This document shows positions 1 through 7,111 of a DNA stretch of 34,116 nt, piece by piece. The stretch lies in assembly GCA_964468755.1 (NCBI GenBank), contig CAYXWH010000010.1, positions 1 through 34,116 on the forward strand, written 5' to 3'. The first letter of the stretch is position 1; every line of letters starts with the position of its first letter. Source of the DNA: CAYXWH01 sp964468755. GTDB lineage: Bacteria; Chloroflexota; Dehalococcoidia; Dehalococcoidales; RBG-16-60-22. The notes beneath the pieces were generated by a model, which did not search any database, was not told where the DNA came from, and saw nothing but the letters and a program-made list of their open reading frames with translations. The translations under genes were made by a program, and so were the position numbers.

Positions 1-2
1 TC

Positions 3-191
3 GGCGTTGAAAACCTCGGCGGAGATCTGGATAAGGTTTCCGGTAAGCGCTTCAGATTCTACTGCTTCCCGCTCCGCTGGTACATGGGCGATGGCTCCAT
101 GGCTCGCTGCGTCGCGGAAATCGACGAAGACGATCTGAATGATGTTCCCGAGAGGATCTACTCCTACGGTGGCATTCTCCCGGAAAGATAA
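3..191 (+). CDS. C-terminal end of a probable cyclase-family (kynurenine formamidase-like) protein, partial
   Basis: An open frame enters from the left edge and ends at a TAA at 189-191, leaving 62 residues. The fragment contains ENLGGDLDKVSGKRF followed by a Trp-Tyr-Met-Gly-Asp-Gly-Ser segment and a CVAEID strand. This resembles the C-terminal end of cyclase/arylformamidase-like metal hydrolases (PF04199), which usually have an ENLGGD-type segment, an FPW-type strand and a GGDG-type loop. The N-terminal metal-binding histidines lie outside the window, so the family call is from memory and tentative. That the frame is coding is much better supported: it ends just before a strong terminator hairpin. 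Confidence 0.5.
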   Translation, partial: GVENLGGDLDKVSGKRFRFYCFPLRWYMGDGSMARCVAEIDEDDLNDVPERIYSYGGILPER

Positions 192-236
192 AGTATATGG
201 CTGTCCCCACCGGGAAATAATCTAAACGCATACCCA

Positions 237-280
237 AAGTACTGGGGAGCATCGCTCCCCAGTACTTATCAAATGCTTTT
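237..280 (+). terminator. Intrinsic terminator after the first gene (possibly bidirectional)
   Basis: A perfect 14-bp inverted repeat (237-250 with 254-267, arm AAGTACTGGGGAGC) encloses a 3-base loop, followed by a short T-rich stretch near 275-280. It lies 45 bases after the stop at 191. It also lies downstream of the minus-strand remnant ending at 320, so it could serve both directions. Confidence 0.8.
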
Positions 281-319
281 AAAGGTGATAATGCGGTCTG
301 CACGGACGCTGAACTGTTG

Positions 320-493
320 CTACCGGGTAAATTCCCACTGCCGCCGGGAAGAACGCTTTGCAGCTTTGGCAGCGGCTTTCTGGGGTTTTGCCTGTGAAAG
401 AAAGTCCTCGGCCTTTTCCTCACCGCTGGCCTGATAATAGGCGGTTTGCACCCCTTTTTTAAAGTCTGCACCACCTCTTGAGGAATCGTTAAA
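320..493 (-). pseudogene. Possible 3' remnant of a truncated gene
   Basis: A minus-strand frame runs from a stop at 494-496 to a TAG at 320-322. It has no ATG; the only near-plausible start is a GTG at 451. The translation has the character of a real C-terminus: an acidic helix (ASGEEKAEDFLSQAKP), then an Ala/Lys/Arg-rich tail. I do not recognise the family. The frame stops being open just where the AT-rich stretch leading to the methyltransferase begins, so it may be the tail of a gene cut off by insertion of that stretch. It could also be chance. The rest of 281-673 holds only the putative promoter near 583. Confidence 0.25.
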
Positions 494-582
494 TTATATG
501 AATTTCTGCGTCCTTATCATTTCTTTCTTCGTGGTATGCGGGCCTTTTGCGTATATTGATAGAAACGTTCACTTTCCTGTAC

Positions 583-588
583 TATAAT
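583..588 (+). promoter_or_regulatory. -10 box of the probable methyltransferase promoter
   Basis: A perfect TATAAT sits at 583-588, about 85 bases before the methyltransferase start. The -35 is poor: TTGATA at 556-561 gives a 21-base spacer, and the 17-base position (560-565) reads TAGAAA. The local sequence is AT-rich. Confidence 0.35.
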
Positions 589-673
589 CCCATCAGTGGT
601 GGGGATAAGCGGAATTTACTTGTTTGCTGAAGAGCATTTTCCATTCTTAATATAATCAATAGGGATATACAAA

Positions 674-1390
674 ATGGAATATACAAGAAGTAACAGGTAT
701 GATATAAGTCTCGTTCGTGAAAAAATCATGGGGCCAAACCCTATCAAGCTGGAAGAAGAGCTTCTGGCAGATCATCGGATTCCACCAAGCGCTACGGTGA
801 TGGATCTTGGTAGTGGTCAAGGTTTGACATCTGTCTTTCTTGTAAAAGAATATGGCTTCCGCGTATTTGCAGTCGACCTATGGAGCAACCCAACGGAAAA
901 CAAACGATTCTTCGACCAAATGGGACTTGCAACGGAGCAAATTATTCCAATCCATGCGGACGCAAATGACCTTCCGTTTGCTGAAGAATTCTTTGATGCT
1001 GTGATAAGCATAGATTCATATAATTATTTTGGCCGTGATCCGGAGTACCTCGGAAAGCATCTGCTTCCGTTTGTAAAGCACAGTGGTTACCTGTACATCG
1101 TCGTTCCGGGGATGAAAAAGGACTGTCATGATAATCTTCCGGCAGAGTTGCTGCTCTCGTGGACGCCAGATCAGCTTGATTACCTCCACGACACTACTTA
1201 TTGGACGAACAATATTTGCCAGACAGAAGGTATCGAAATCCTTTCGATTCATGAAATGGAAAGCAACGAAGAAGTCTGGAACGATTGGCTTGCCTGCGAT
1301 AATGAATACGCGCGGGGTGATCGGAAATCCATGGAAGCCGGTGGAGGAAGATACCTTAATTTCGTGGCAATAGTACTGCAAAGAAAGTGA
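674..1390 (+). CDS. Class I SAM-dependent methyltransferase
   Basis: A 238-residue protein with a Rossmann-type methyltransferase core. Motif I is VMDLGSGQGLTS (about residues 40-51). An acidic residue ends strand 2 (FAVDLW), a HADANDLPF segment forms motif II, and FDAVISIDSYNYFG forms the post-II strand typical of Methyltransf_11/25 enzymes. The substrate cannot be told from sequence. The start ATG has an AGGGAT ribosome site seven bases upstream (661-666). The gene stands alone between a possible gene remnant and a tRNA. Its base composition is visibly more AT-rich than the flanking genes, and it ends at an AT-rich hairpin. Recent acquisition, possibly from a Firmicutes-like donor, is a reasonable inference but is not shown. 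Confidence 0.85.
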   Translation: MEYTRSNRYDISLVREKIMGPNPIKLEEELLADHRIPPSATVMDLGSGQGLTSVFLVKEYGFRVFAVDLWSNPTENKRFFDQMGLATEQIIPIHADANDLPFAEEFFDAVISIDSYNYFGRDPEYLGKHLLPFVKHSGYLYIVVPGMKKDCHDNLPAELLLSWTPDQLDYLHDTTYWTNNICQTEGIEILSIHEMESNEEVWNDWLACDNEYARGDRKSMEAGGGRYLNFVAIVLQRK

Positions 1391-1431
1391 GCATTCAGTT
1401 CGACGAGGAAGTTTGCACCCTCTAACAAAAT

Positions 1432-1463
1432 GAACTACTTAACTATAATTTGTTAAGTAGTTC
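1432..1463. terminator. AT-rich hairpin between methyltransferase and tRNA
   Basis: A 12-bp perfect stem (1432-1443 with 1452-1463, arm GAACTACTTAAC) has an 8-base loop. It lies 41 bases after the methyltransferase stop and 36 bases beyond the tRNA CCA end. It is probably a shared terminator for these converging units. There is no long T-run on the plus side; on the minus side a CATTTTG follows. Confidence 0.5.
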
Positions 1464-1499
1464 TGTGTATTGTACAGTACAGTTGTTTCGAGGCTGAAA

Positions 1500-1576
<77 letters not shown>

Positions 1577-1588
1577 ATTGTCACCGCT

Positions 1589-1617
1589 ATTTTACTGCAA
1601 AAGCCGGTCTTTGTACA
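1589..1617 (-). promoter_or_regulatory. Probable tRNA-Val promoter
   Basis: On the minus strand TGTACA (1612-1617) is followed after 17 bases by TAAAAT (1589-1594). It ends 13 bases before the tRNA 5' end at 1576. Confidence 0.4.
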
Positions 1618-1646
1618 ACCGGTCAATGTCACCCGGGGTGCAGTTC

Positions 1647-1670
1647 ACCGGCAAGTATGTTCCTGCCGGT
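1647..1670 (-). terminator. Hairpin after the double-receiver gene
   Basis: A 7-bp stem (ACCGGCA at 1647-1653 with TGCCGGT at 1664-1670) has a 10-base loop, 43 bases beyond the stop of the double-receiver gene. It may end the metVF operon. There is no clear U-tract, so this is weak. Confidence 0.3.
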
Positions 1671-1713
1671 CTTGTACTGTGACAAAGCAGTGGTTCACGG
1701 TTTTGGGTCAGGG

Positions 1714-2526
1714 CTACTGCGTTTCTCCTTCGGGCCAGTTGGCGGTCACATACGCAAAAGCCGGGGGATAGTACCTCCCCGCACCCACCGCCCGTATGCC
1801 GGTCAGCAGTTCCGTGCTGGCTGCCTTCTTGGGGATGAAGCCCTGGGCTCCGGCCTGTTTGGCAACAAACATATTCTCTTCCTCATCATACTGGGTCAGA
1901 ATCAGCACCTTTGTCTCGGGGAATTCTCTGGTTATCCGCTTGGTTGCCTCCAGACCACTCATCACCGGCATGACGATGTCCATGAGCACCACGTTGGGCA
2001 GGAGCCGCTTGACTTTATCAATGGCATCTTGCCCGTTCATCGCCTCACCGATTACGTCCAGGTCTTTCTGTAAGGAGAGGACCGCACAAATACCATCCCG
2101 TACCATGGTGTGGTCATCGGTAACCAGCACTTTGATTGTCCTGATGGCTTCTTCCAGCAGGCTGAGAATTCTGGGTGCCAGGATCGCCGGCTCGACCGGC
2201 TTGGTTACATAGCCTTCAGCCTCAAGCTGCATACCTTCTTCCCGCCGCCACCCCTTGGTAGCCCTTTCTTCAGGGCGGGCGTCAATTACCAGCAGAGGTA
2301 TGTCCCGGTACCGGCAATGGCCTTTCAGCCACTGGTGAAGGCGGAACGCCTGTCCCGCCGGAGCTATGGTACCCAGTATCACTATATCAGGCTCGGCTCT
2401 CATGGTTTCCTCAATCAGCTCGCTGCTGGCTGTTATCACCCGGCAGGAACGGGTTTCCATTGTCCGGCAAAAAGCCTCGACAAAATCAGGCTCATCGTCA
2501 ATCAGTAGAATCTTGTACTCTGCCAT
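1714..2526 (-). CDS. Tandem receiver-domain protein: degenerate REC plus NarL-type REC, no output domain
   Basis: A 270-residue protein with two CheY-like receiver domains. Domain 1 (about 1-125) keeps the acidic pair D10-D11 and the late lysine in VTKPVEP. The phosphoacceptor position at the end of strand 3 is G52 (PDIVILGT) instead of Asp, so it is probably a pseudo-receiver. Domain 2 (about 130-260) is a complete NarL/FixJ-type receiver with TDDH, VVLMDIVMP, LTQYDEEE and a lysine in IPKKA. It closely resembles the receiver of the regulator at 6458-7111. The protein ends right after domain 2 and has no LuxR helix-turn-helix. A GAGGAGGT ribosome site precedes the ATG, and only five bases separate it from metF, so it belongs to the metVF operon. 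Likely roles are phosphate sink, connector or regulator by protein contact; none is proven. Confidence 0.85.
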   Translation of the reverse strand: MAEYKILLIDDEPDFVEAFCRTMETRSCRVITASSELIEETMRAEPDIVILGTIAPAGQAFRLHQWLKGHCRYRDIPLLVIDARPEERATKGWRREEGMQLEAEGYVTKPVEPAILAPRILSLLEEAIRTIKVLVTDDHTMVRDGICAVLSLQKDLDVIGEAMNGQDAIDKVKRLLPNVVLMDIVMPVMSGLEATKRITREFPETKVLILTQYDEEENMFVAKQAGAQGFIPKKAASTELLTGIRAVGAGRYYPPAFAYVTANWPEGETQ

Positions 2527-2531
2527 TGCAC

Positions 2532-3476
2532 CTACCTCCTCACCTTGGATTGAGCGGTCGTTTTAACCGCCGGCCGGCGGCGTCCGCCGGCTAATCCCGC
2601 CGCCTCCAGAATGTCCGGCACCACGCTCTCGTTACCCACCGCCATGATGTGGACACCGTGGCACAGGTTTTCCTCCTTTATAGTCCGGATGAGCCGGGCA
2701 GCAATCTCAATCCCCTTTTCAAGTCCCTTGCCCTTCTCGACGCCAGCCAGTTCCTCAATAACTTCCTGGGGCACAATAATTCCGGGAACGTTTTTATTCA
2801 TGTACCGTGCCATCCCGGCGGAAGCCATGACGATGATGCCCGCCAGAATTCTGACATCAAACTGGGAAGCGTACTGCATGAACCGGCGGAGACTGTCCAT
2901 GTTGAAGATACCTTGCGTCTGGAAGAATTGCGCCCCGGCGGCGACCTTTTTGTCAAATTTGATGAGCTGCGGTTCAATAAAGTCGGCTTCGGGGTGCACC
3001 GAGGCGCCGGCACAGAATTTGGGGGCGCTTTTCAGCTCATTGCCCCCCATATCTATGCCTGACTCCATTACCTGTATCATCTTGAGCAGTTGTACCGAGT
3101 CCAGGTCAAAGACAGGCTTGGCTTCCTTGTGGTCGCCCACGTCGACCGAGTCTCCGGTGAGGCAGAGCACATTGGTAATGCCCCGGGAATATGCCAGCAG
3201 GAGGTCAGCCTGGAGTGCCAGGCGGTTACGGTCGCGGCAGGTCATCTGCAGAATTGGCTCGGCACCGGCTTCCTTGACCAGCAGGCAGCCGCCCAGCGAG
3301 GGAAAGCGCATCACCGAACTCTGATGGTCGGTAACGTTAATGGCATCCACCCGGTCCTTGAGTAAATCGATATGGTGTATCATTTCCGAGGTGTCGGTGC
3401 CTTTGGCTGGTCCGATTTCGGTGGTTATCACGAATTCACCGGAATTGAGTTTTTCTTCCAGCAATGAATTAGCCAT
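2532..3476 (-). CDS. metF: Methylenetetrahydrofolate reductase, MetF type
   Basis: A 314-residue flavoprotein TIM barrel that reduces 5,10-methylene-THF to 5-methyl-THF. It is the last step of the Wood-Ljungdahl methyl branch and also feeds methionine synthesis. Expected residues are present: E20 in TTEIGP (the catalytic Glu position), the LTGD loop ending at D109, and the GAQFFQTQ segment at 181-188 carrying the substrate-binding Gln. The length fits the single-domain bacterial form. Its start overlaps the end of metV by eight bases, an arrangement typical of acetogen-type MetVF enzymes, in which MetF depends on the Fe-S protein MetV. The C-terminal tail (GGRRRPAVKTTAQSKVRR) is basic and looks unstructured. 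Electrons probably come from the fused oxidoreductase encoded upstream. Confidence 0.93.
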   Translation of the reverse strand: MANSLLEEKLNSGEFVITTEIGPAKGTDTSEMIHHIDLLKDRVDAINVTDHQSSVMRFPSLGGCLLVKEAGAEPILQMTCRDRNRLALQADLLLAYSRGITNVLCLTGDSVDVGDHKEAKPVFDLDSVQLLKMIQVMESGIDMGGNELKSAPKFCAGASVHPEADFIEPQLIKFDKKVAAGAQFFQTQGIFNMDSLRRFMQYASQFDVRILAGIIVMASAGMARYMNKNVPGIIVPQEVIEELAGVEKGKGLEKGIEIAARLIRTIKEENLCHGVHIMAVGNESVVPDILEAAGLAGGRRRPAVKTTAQSKVRR

Positions 3477-4152
3477 TATCCTCTCCTGTGTCAGGGCTCA
3501 CTTTACTTATAATTCGCTTTGGTCGCGGGATTGCCCGGAAATTTCGCGCCGGGTAATAGCGGCGCATCTTTTCCAGTTGCCCCAGTCTTTCCAGTCGGTT
3601 GTAGATGAGGATCCAGGCGCAGTCCATATCTTTATTGGCTTCACATTTACCATTCTTGGTGCCGGCACAGGGGCCGTTGAGTATGCCTTTGGTGCACCGG
3701 GTTATCGGGCAGATACCGCCGGTATCTTCCAGGTGGCATTCACCGCAGGCGGCGCAGCGCTCGTCCCAGACACCCCATTCTCTGGTCATACCCATGAAGG
3801 AGGTGTTGACCCCGGGTAAGACAGGTATATCAGGGAAACGCTCGGCTAATGCCTGTACCCCGATACCGCACCCCAGCGAGAGGATGGCATCAACCTCACC
3901 GGTTCGGTCAACCATCGGGTCGAGGAACTCGTAATCGCACTGCCGTTTTACGGTATATTCGGAGAAGTCGTGAGCCCCGTTGCTGTTTCTCGATTCGGCG
4001 ACCTGCAGGGTATGGCGTAGAAAGGAGACCTCACGCTCACCACCAGCGTTACAGACTGTCATACAGGTGCCACAACCGAGAATCAATACCTTCTCATATG
4101 GGGCAATCATCCGTCTGATTTCTTCTAAAGGCTTTTGTTCGGCGACTATCAA
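3469..4152 (-). CDS. metV: MetV, Fe-S/zinc partner subunit of methylenetetrahydrofolate reductase
   Basis: A 227-residue cysteine-rich protein matching the MTHFR C-terminal/MetV family (PF12225). The N-terminal part has LGCGTCMTVC (C27, C30, C34) and a second SLGCGIGVQ segment. The C-terminal part has a dense cysteine region (CAACGECH, CPITRC, GPCAG, GKCEANKDMDCAW) expected to bind Fe-S clusters and possibly zinc. It ends in the family's typical basic tail with YYPARNFR. In acetogens MetV links MetF to electron-carrier modules such as Hdr/MvhD-type proteins. Here it overlaps the stop of the GltD-MvhD fusion by four bases (ATGA) and metF by eight bases, indicating translational coupling of all three. 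Confidence 0.9.
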   Translation of the reverse strand: MIVAEQKPLEEIRRMIAPYEKVLILGCGTCMTVCNAGGEREVSFLRHTLQVAESRNSNGAHDFSEYTVKRQCDYEFLDPMVDRTGEVDAILSLGCGIGVQALAERFPDIPVLPGVNTSFMGMTREWGVWDERCAACGECHLEDTGGICPITRCTKGILNGPCAGTKNGKCEANKDMDCAWILIYNRLERLGQLEKMRRYYPARNFRAIPRPKRIISKVSPDTGEDNG

Positions 4153-6266
4153 TGTTTTTTCACCTCCTGTATGATTGCTGCCGCCAGATGAAGCCCGCCT
4201 ATCTGCTCGGCAAATGAATCCAGCTCGGTGGCCGGGTCAGTATCAGCATCCGGGAAGAACGTCTGCACACGCTCCGGTTCAAGGCCTATCTGCTCCAGTA
4301 CTTTTTTCACTTTCGCTGCCCGCTGGCGGACCCAGAAGCTGGTGTTCTCCCGGGAGCATTGCTCACCGCAACCGGCAATAAAGACTCCTTCGGCGCCCAT
4401 CTCGAAGGCGCGCAGTATATGGTCGGCTTCTACCTTGGCAACGCAGAGCACCGGGACAATCCAGATGCTACCCCTGGCACGCCGCCACAGGTTAGCCAGC
4501 GTGCCGGTACCGAAGAGGCCGTACTGGCAGCAGAAGCCGATAATCAGCGGGGATACCCTGGCGTCGGCTTTGGACTTGACGATATGGTCGAGTTCCTCGT
4601 TGATGCTGCGACGGTCAAAGGGCTTGCGCAGGACGATAGCCCGGGCCGGGCATTCGGCGACACAGACCCCGCAGGCCTGGCACTGGTCAGGCGGTATCTG
4701 GATGGTGCCGGTATCATCAATGTAGGGAACGTGGTAGGGGCAGGCTTTAAGGCAGGTCAGACATGAGGCGCACTTGTCCTGAAACAGGATTTCGGCGCCC
4801 ATGCCGCAGCGCAGGCACCGCCTGGCTTCATTGGTCGCCGTTTCCCAATCATAAACGAGTTCAACCGTCTGGAAGTCTTTCGCCCTGTTCCGGGGAGATA
4901 GCACCGGAGGCTCAATCCGGTTGACTTTCCGTATTGCTTCAATCGTCTCCGGTAGCAGGTCACCGGTCAGGGTTTGCCTCGTTTCCCGGGAAGGCAGCGG
5001 GTAGCGGTGTTTCAGGTAGTCGTAAATGCGTTGCGCCGCCAGTTTGCCGGCAGCCAGCGCCTGGGCTACCGTTGCCGGACCGGTGACGGCGTCACCGCCG
5101 GCGAACACGCCCGCCCGGTTGGTGGTGAGGGTTACCGGGTCAACCTGAATAGTGCTGCCTTTGCCGACCCGGATGTGGAAATCACCCGGTGTCTGCGGCG
5201 CCTGCCCGATTGCCGATATCAGGGTGTCAAGTTGCAGGTCAAACTCGCTCCCGGCAACTGGCATTGGCTTGCACCGCCCGCTCTCATCGGGTTCACCCAG
5301 CTCCATCCGGATACAGGTTACGCTGAGTTGACCGTCCTTTCTCTGTATTCTGGTTGGTGTCATCAGAAACAGGATTTCAATCCCTTCCTCCAGAGCCAGT
5401 GATATTTCCGCCGGGTCAGCCGGCATTTCCGCTCGGCTTCTCCGGTAGAGTATATGTATCTTCCTGGCACCGAGGCGGGCGGCGGTGCGGGCAGCGTCAA
5501 TGGCGACGTTGCCTCCACCCACCACCGCGACCTTCTTCCCCAGCGACGGCTTGAGACCCAGGTTTACTTCACGGAGGAAGGTGGCTCCATCGATGACGCC
5601 CGGGCTTTCTTCACCCTCGATTCCCATCCTGAGGCTCTGGTGGGCGCCGATAGTGAGGAAAATAGCCCGGTAGCCCAGTTCAAAAAGCAGGTCCAGAGAT
5701 ACCACCCGGGTATCCGTTCGGACTTCGACCCCCATCCGGGTGAGCCTGCGAAATTCGGTGTCCAGCACGTCCCGGGGGAGGCGGTACTGCGGAATACCGG
5801 CGCGCAGCATGCCACCCAGCTCGGAATGGGCTTCAAAAATGGTTACCGGATACCCGAATGTTCGCAGATAGTAGGCGCATGCCATCCCCGCCGGACCGGA
5901 GCCGACGATAGCAACCTTTTCCGACTGTGTGGTCTCGGCGTCTGCCTGTATCATGCGGTCGCCACCGAATTCCACGGCGAACCGTTTCAATGCCCGGATA
6001 GCGACCGGTTTATCTACCTGGCCTCGCCGGCAGGCTTCCTCGCAGGGGTGAGTGCAGACGTAGGCGCAGATGGAGGGAAAAGGGTTATCACTCCTGATGA
6101 CCTGTAACGCTTCCATAATCCTGCCCTGGGCTACCAGGTCCACGTATTCCCTTACGTCCATGCCCAGGGGGCAGGCAGCCTGGCAGGGGGGGATGAGGCT
6201 GTGGTCAAGATATTTCTCCGCCCGCCGGTCAAGGGAATGCTCCGTCTCACTCCGGGGTGAATGCAT
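4149..6266 (-). CDS. GltD-type flavin oxidoreductase fused to 2x[4Fe-4S] ferredoxin and MvhD domain
   Basis: A 705-residue multidomain electron-transfer protein. Residues 1-100 form the GltD N-terminal Fe-S domain (C28, C32, C67, C71, C75, C79). Residues 115-420 form the FAD/NAD(P)H part: FAD motif VGSGPAG at 121-127, nucleotide motif VGGGNVA at 249-255 and the closing FAD motif AGGDA at 389-393. C484 and C487 follow. Residues 495-545 form a two-cluster ferredoxin (C499, C502, C505, C509 and C529, C532, C535, C539). Residues 573-690 resemble MvhD/FlpD (PF02662), with C579-C580, C608, C633 and C637. It probably takes electrons from NAD(P)H and passes them to MetV/MetF. The start is placed at the internal ATG at 6266, which has an AAGGAGAGG site; an upstream ATG at 6281 has none. 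Nucleotide preference and bifurcation cannot be read from sequence. Confidence 0.88.
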   Translation of the reverse strand: MHSPRSETEHSLDRRAEKYLDHSLIPPCQAACPLGMDVREYVDLVAQGRIMEALQVIRSDNPFPSICAYVCTHPCEEACRRGQVDKPVAIRALKRFAVEFGGDRMIQADAETTQSEKVAIVGSGPAGMACAYYLRTFGYPVTIFEAHSELGGMLRAGIPQYRLPRDVLDTEFRRLTRMGVEVRTDTRVVSLDLLFELGYRAIFLTIGAHQSLRMGIEGEESPGVIDGATFLREVNLGLKPSLGKKVAVVGGGNVAIDAARTAARLGARKIHILYRRSRAEMPADPAEISLALEEGIEILFLMTPTRIQRKDGQLSVTCIRMELGEPDESGRCKPMPVAGSEFDLQLDTLISAIGQAPQTPGDFHIRVGKGSTIQVDPVTLTTNRAGVFAGGDAVTGPATVAQALAAGKLAAQRIYDYLKHRYPLPSRETRQTLTGDLLPETIEAIRKVNRIEPPVLSPRNRAKDFQTVELVYDWETATNEARRCLRCGMGAEILFQDKCASCLTCLKACPYHVPYIDDTGTIQIPPDQCQACGVCVAECPARAIVLRKPFDRRSINEELDHIVKSKADARVSPLIIGFCCQYGLFGTGTLANLWRRARGSIWIVPVLCVAKVEADHILRAFEMGAEGVFIAGCGEQCSRENTSFWVRQRAAKVKKVLEQIGLEPERVQTFFPDADTDPATELDSFAEQIGGLHLAAAIIQEVKKH

Positions 6267-6297
6267 CAGCCTCTCCTTCATTTCAGAATATACCTAT

Positions 6298-6325
6298 ATA
6301 GTAAGCGTTAATTGCAGTGAGGCAA
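6298..6325 (-). promoter_or_regulatory. Possible promoter of the fusion-metV-metF-receiver operon
   Basis: On the minus strand TTGCCT (6320-6325), a 16-base spacer and TACTAT (6298-6303) lie about 30 bases before the start at 6266. Both boxes match consensus at four of six positions. Confidence 0.35.
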
Positions 6326-6353
6326 TAGGAAAAATACCGGGATGTATAGTAAA

Positions 6354-6410
6354 TTCCCTCAGGGAAGATAACCGGGGAAAACACGGGTATATTTACGGGG
6401 AATATACCGG
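6354..6410. promoter_or_regulatory. Palindrome and inverted repeat, candidate operator or terminator
   Basis: Between the regulator gene and the fusion gene lie a perfect 13-base palindrome, TTCCCTCAGGGAA (6354-6366), and a 10-base inverted repeat with one mismatch (CGGGTATATT 6384-6393 with AATATACCGG 6401-6410). On the minus strand the second is followed by a short GTTTT run, so it could terminate the regulator transcript. Both also sit just upstream of the proposed operon promoter, where an activator would bind. Confidence 0.4.
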
Positions 6411-6457
6411 ACAGCACCAGGCGAGGGCGTAAAGCGGGGCAGACGGTCACCGGAAGG

Positions 6458-7111
6458 CTAGAGGTTTATCACTCGTTTGCGTATGGCGTATTTGATGAGG
6501 TCGGTCTTATTGTGGATATTGAGCTTGTTCATCAGGCTTGTTTTATACCATTCCACTGTCTTGGGGCTGACCACCAGCATGTCAGCTATTTCCCGGGCGG
6601 TATGCCCCTCGGCGACCAGCTTGAGCACCTCCCGTTCGCGGTCGGTGAGTTGCTGGTAAGGGTCTTTATCGCCTTCGCTGCTGGTTTTCTGCTGGTACTC
6701 CTCAACGAGGGCTGATGCTGCTGAAGGAGATAAAAAGGAGTCCCCCCGGTAGGCGGTCTGGATCGCCGTGGCGAGCTCGGAGAAGGCGACCATCTTGGTC
6801 ACGAAACCGCAGGCGCCGGCCTCAATGAGAGGAATAACGTATTCACTATCGTCGTACTGGGTAAGCGCCAGCACCCGTGTTCTCGGGAATTCCTTGCGTA
6901 TCCGGCGGGTCGCTTCCAGCCCGCCCATGATGGGCATGGATAGGTCCATGAGTACCACATCGGGAGCCAGTTCCTTTACCTGTTCCAGAGCTTCCTTGCC
7001 GTTGGCGGCCTCACCGACCACCTCCACGTCGGCTACCAGGGATAGCAAGGCGCGGATGCCGTCCCGTACCAGTGTATGGTCGTCAACTATGAGTACCCTT
7101 ATCTTCTTCAT
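6458..7111 (-). CDS. NarL/FixJ-family response regulator
   Basis: A 217-residue regulator with an N-terminal receiver (IVDDH acidic pair; phosphoacceptor in VVLMDLSMP; LTQYDDSE switch region; lysine in FVTKM). The C-terminal LuxR-type helix-turn-helix contains LTDREREVLKLVAEGHT and a VSPKTVEWYKTSLMNKL recognition region. It should bind DNA as a phosphorylated dimer. The start is placed at the ATG at 7111, because family members begin MKKIRVLIVDDH. An ATG at 7138 with a weak AGGG upstream would add nine residues. Either way it overlaps the 3' end of the kinase gene, so the two are a cognate pair. The metVF operon lies immediately downstream and is the obvious candidate target. Confidence 0.93.
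   Translation of the reverse strand: MKKIRVLIVDDHTLVRDGIRALLSLVADVEVVGEAANGKEALEQVKELAPDVVLMDLSMPIMGGLEATRRIRKEFPRTRVLALTQYDDSEYVIPLIEAGACGFVTKMVAFSELATAIQTAYRGDSFLSPSAASALVEEYQQKTSSEGDKDPYQQLTDREREVLKLVAEGHTAREIADMLVVSPKTVEWYKTSLMNKLNIHNKTDLIKYAIRKRVINL

Noticed and set aside
52..474. 140-codon minus-strand open frame over the terminator and 5' gene end
   Set aside because: It runs antisense through the clear C-terminal coding frame at 3-191 and through the hairpin at 237-267, and its translation is Arg/Pro/Ser-rich without domain character.
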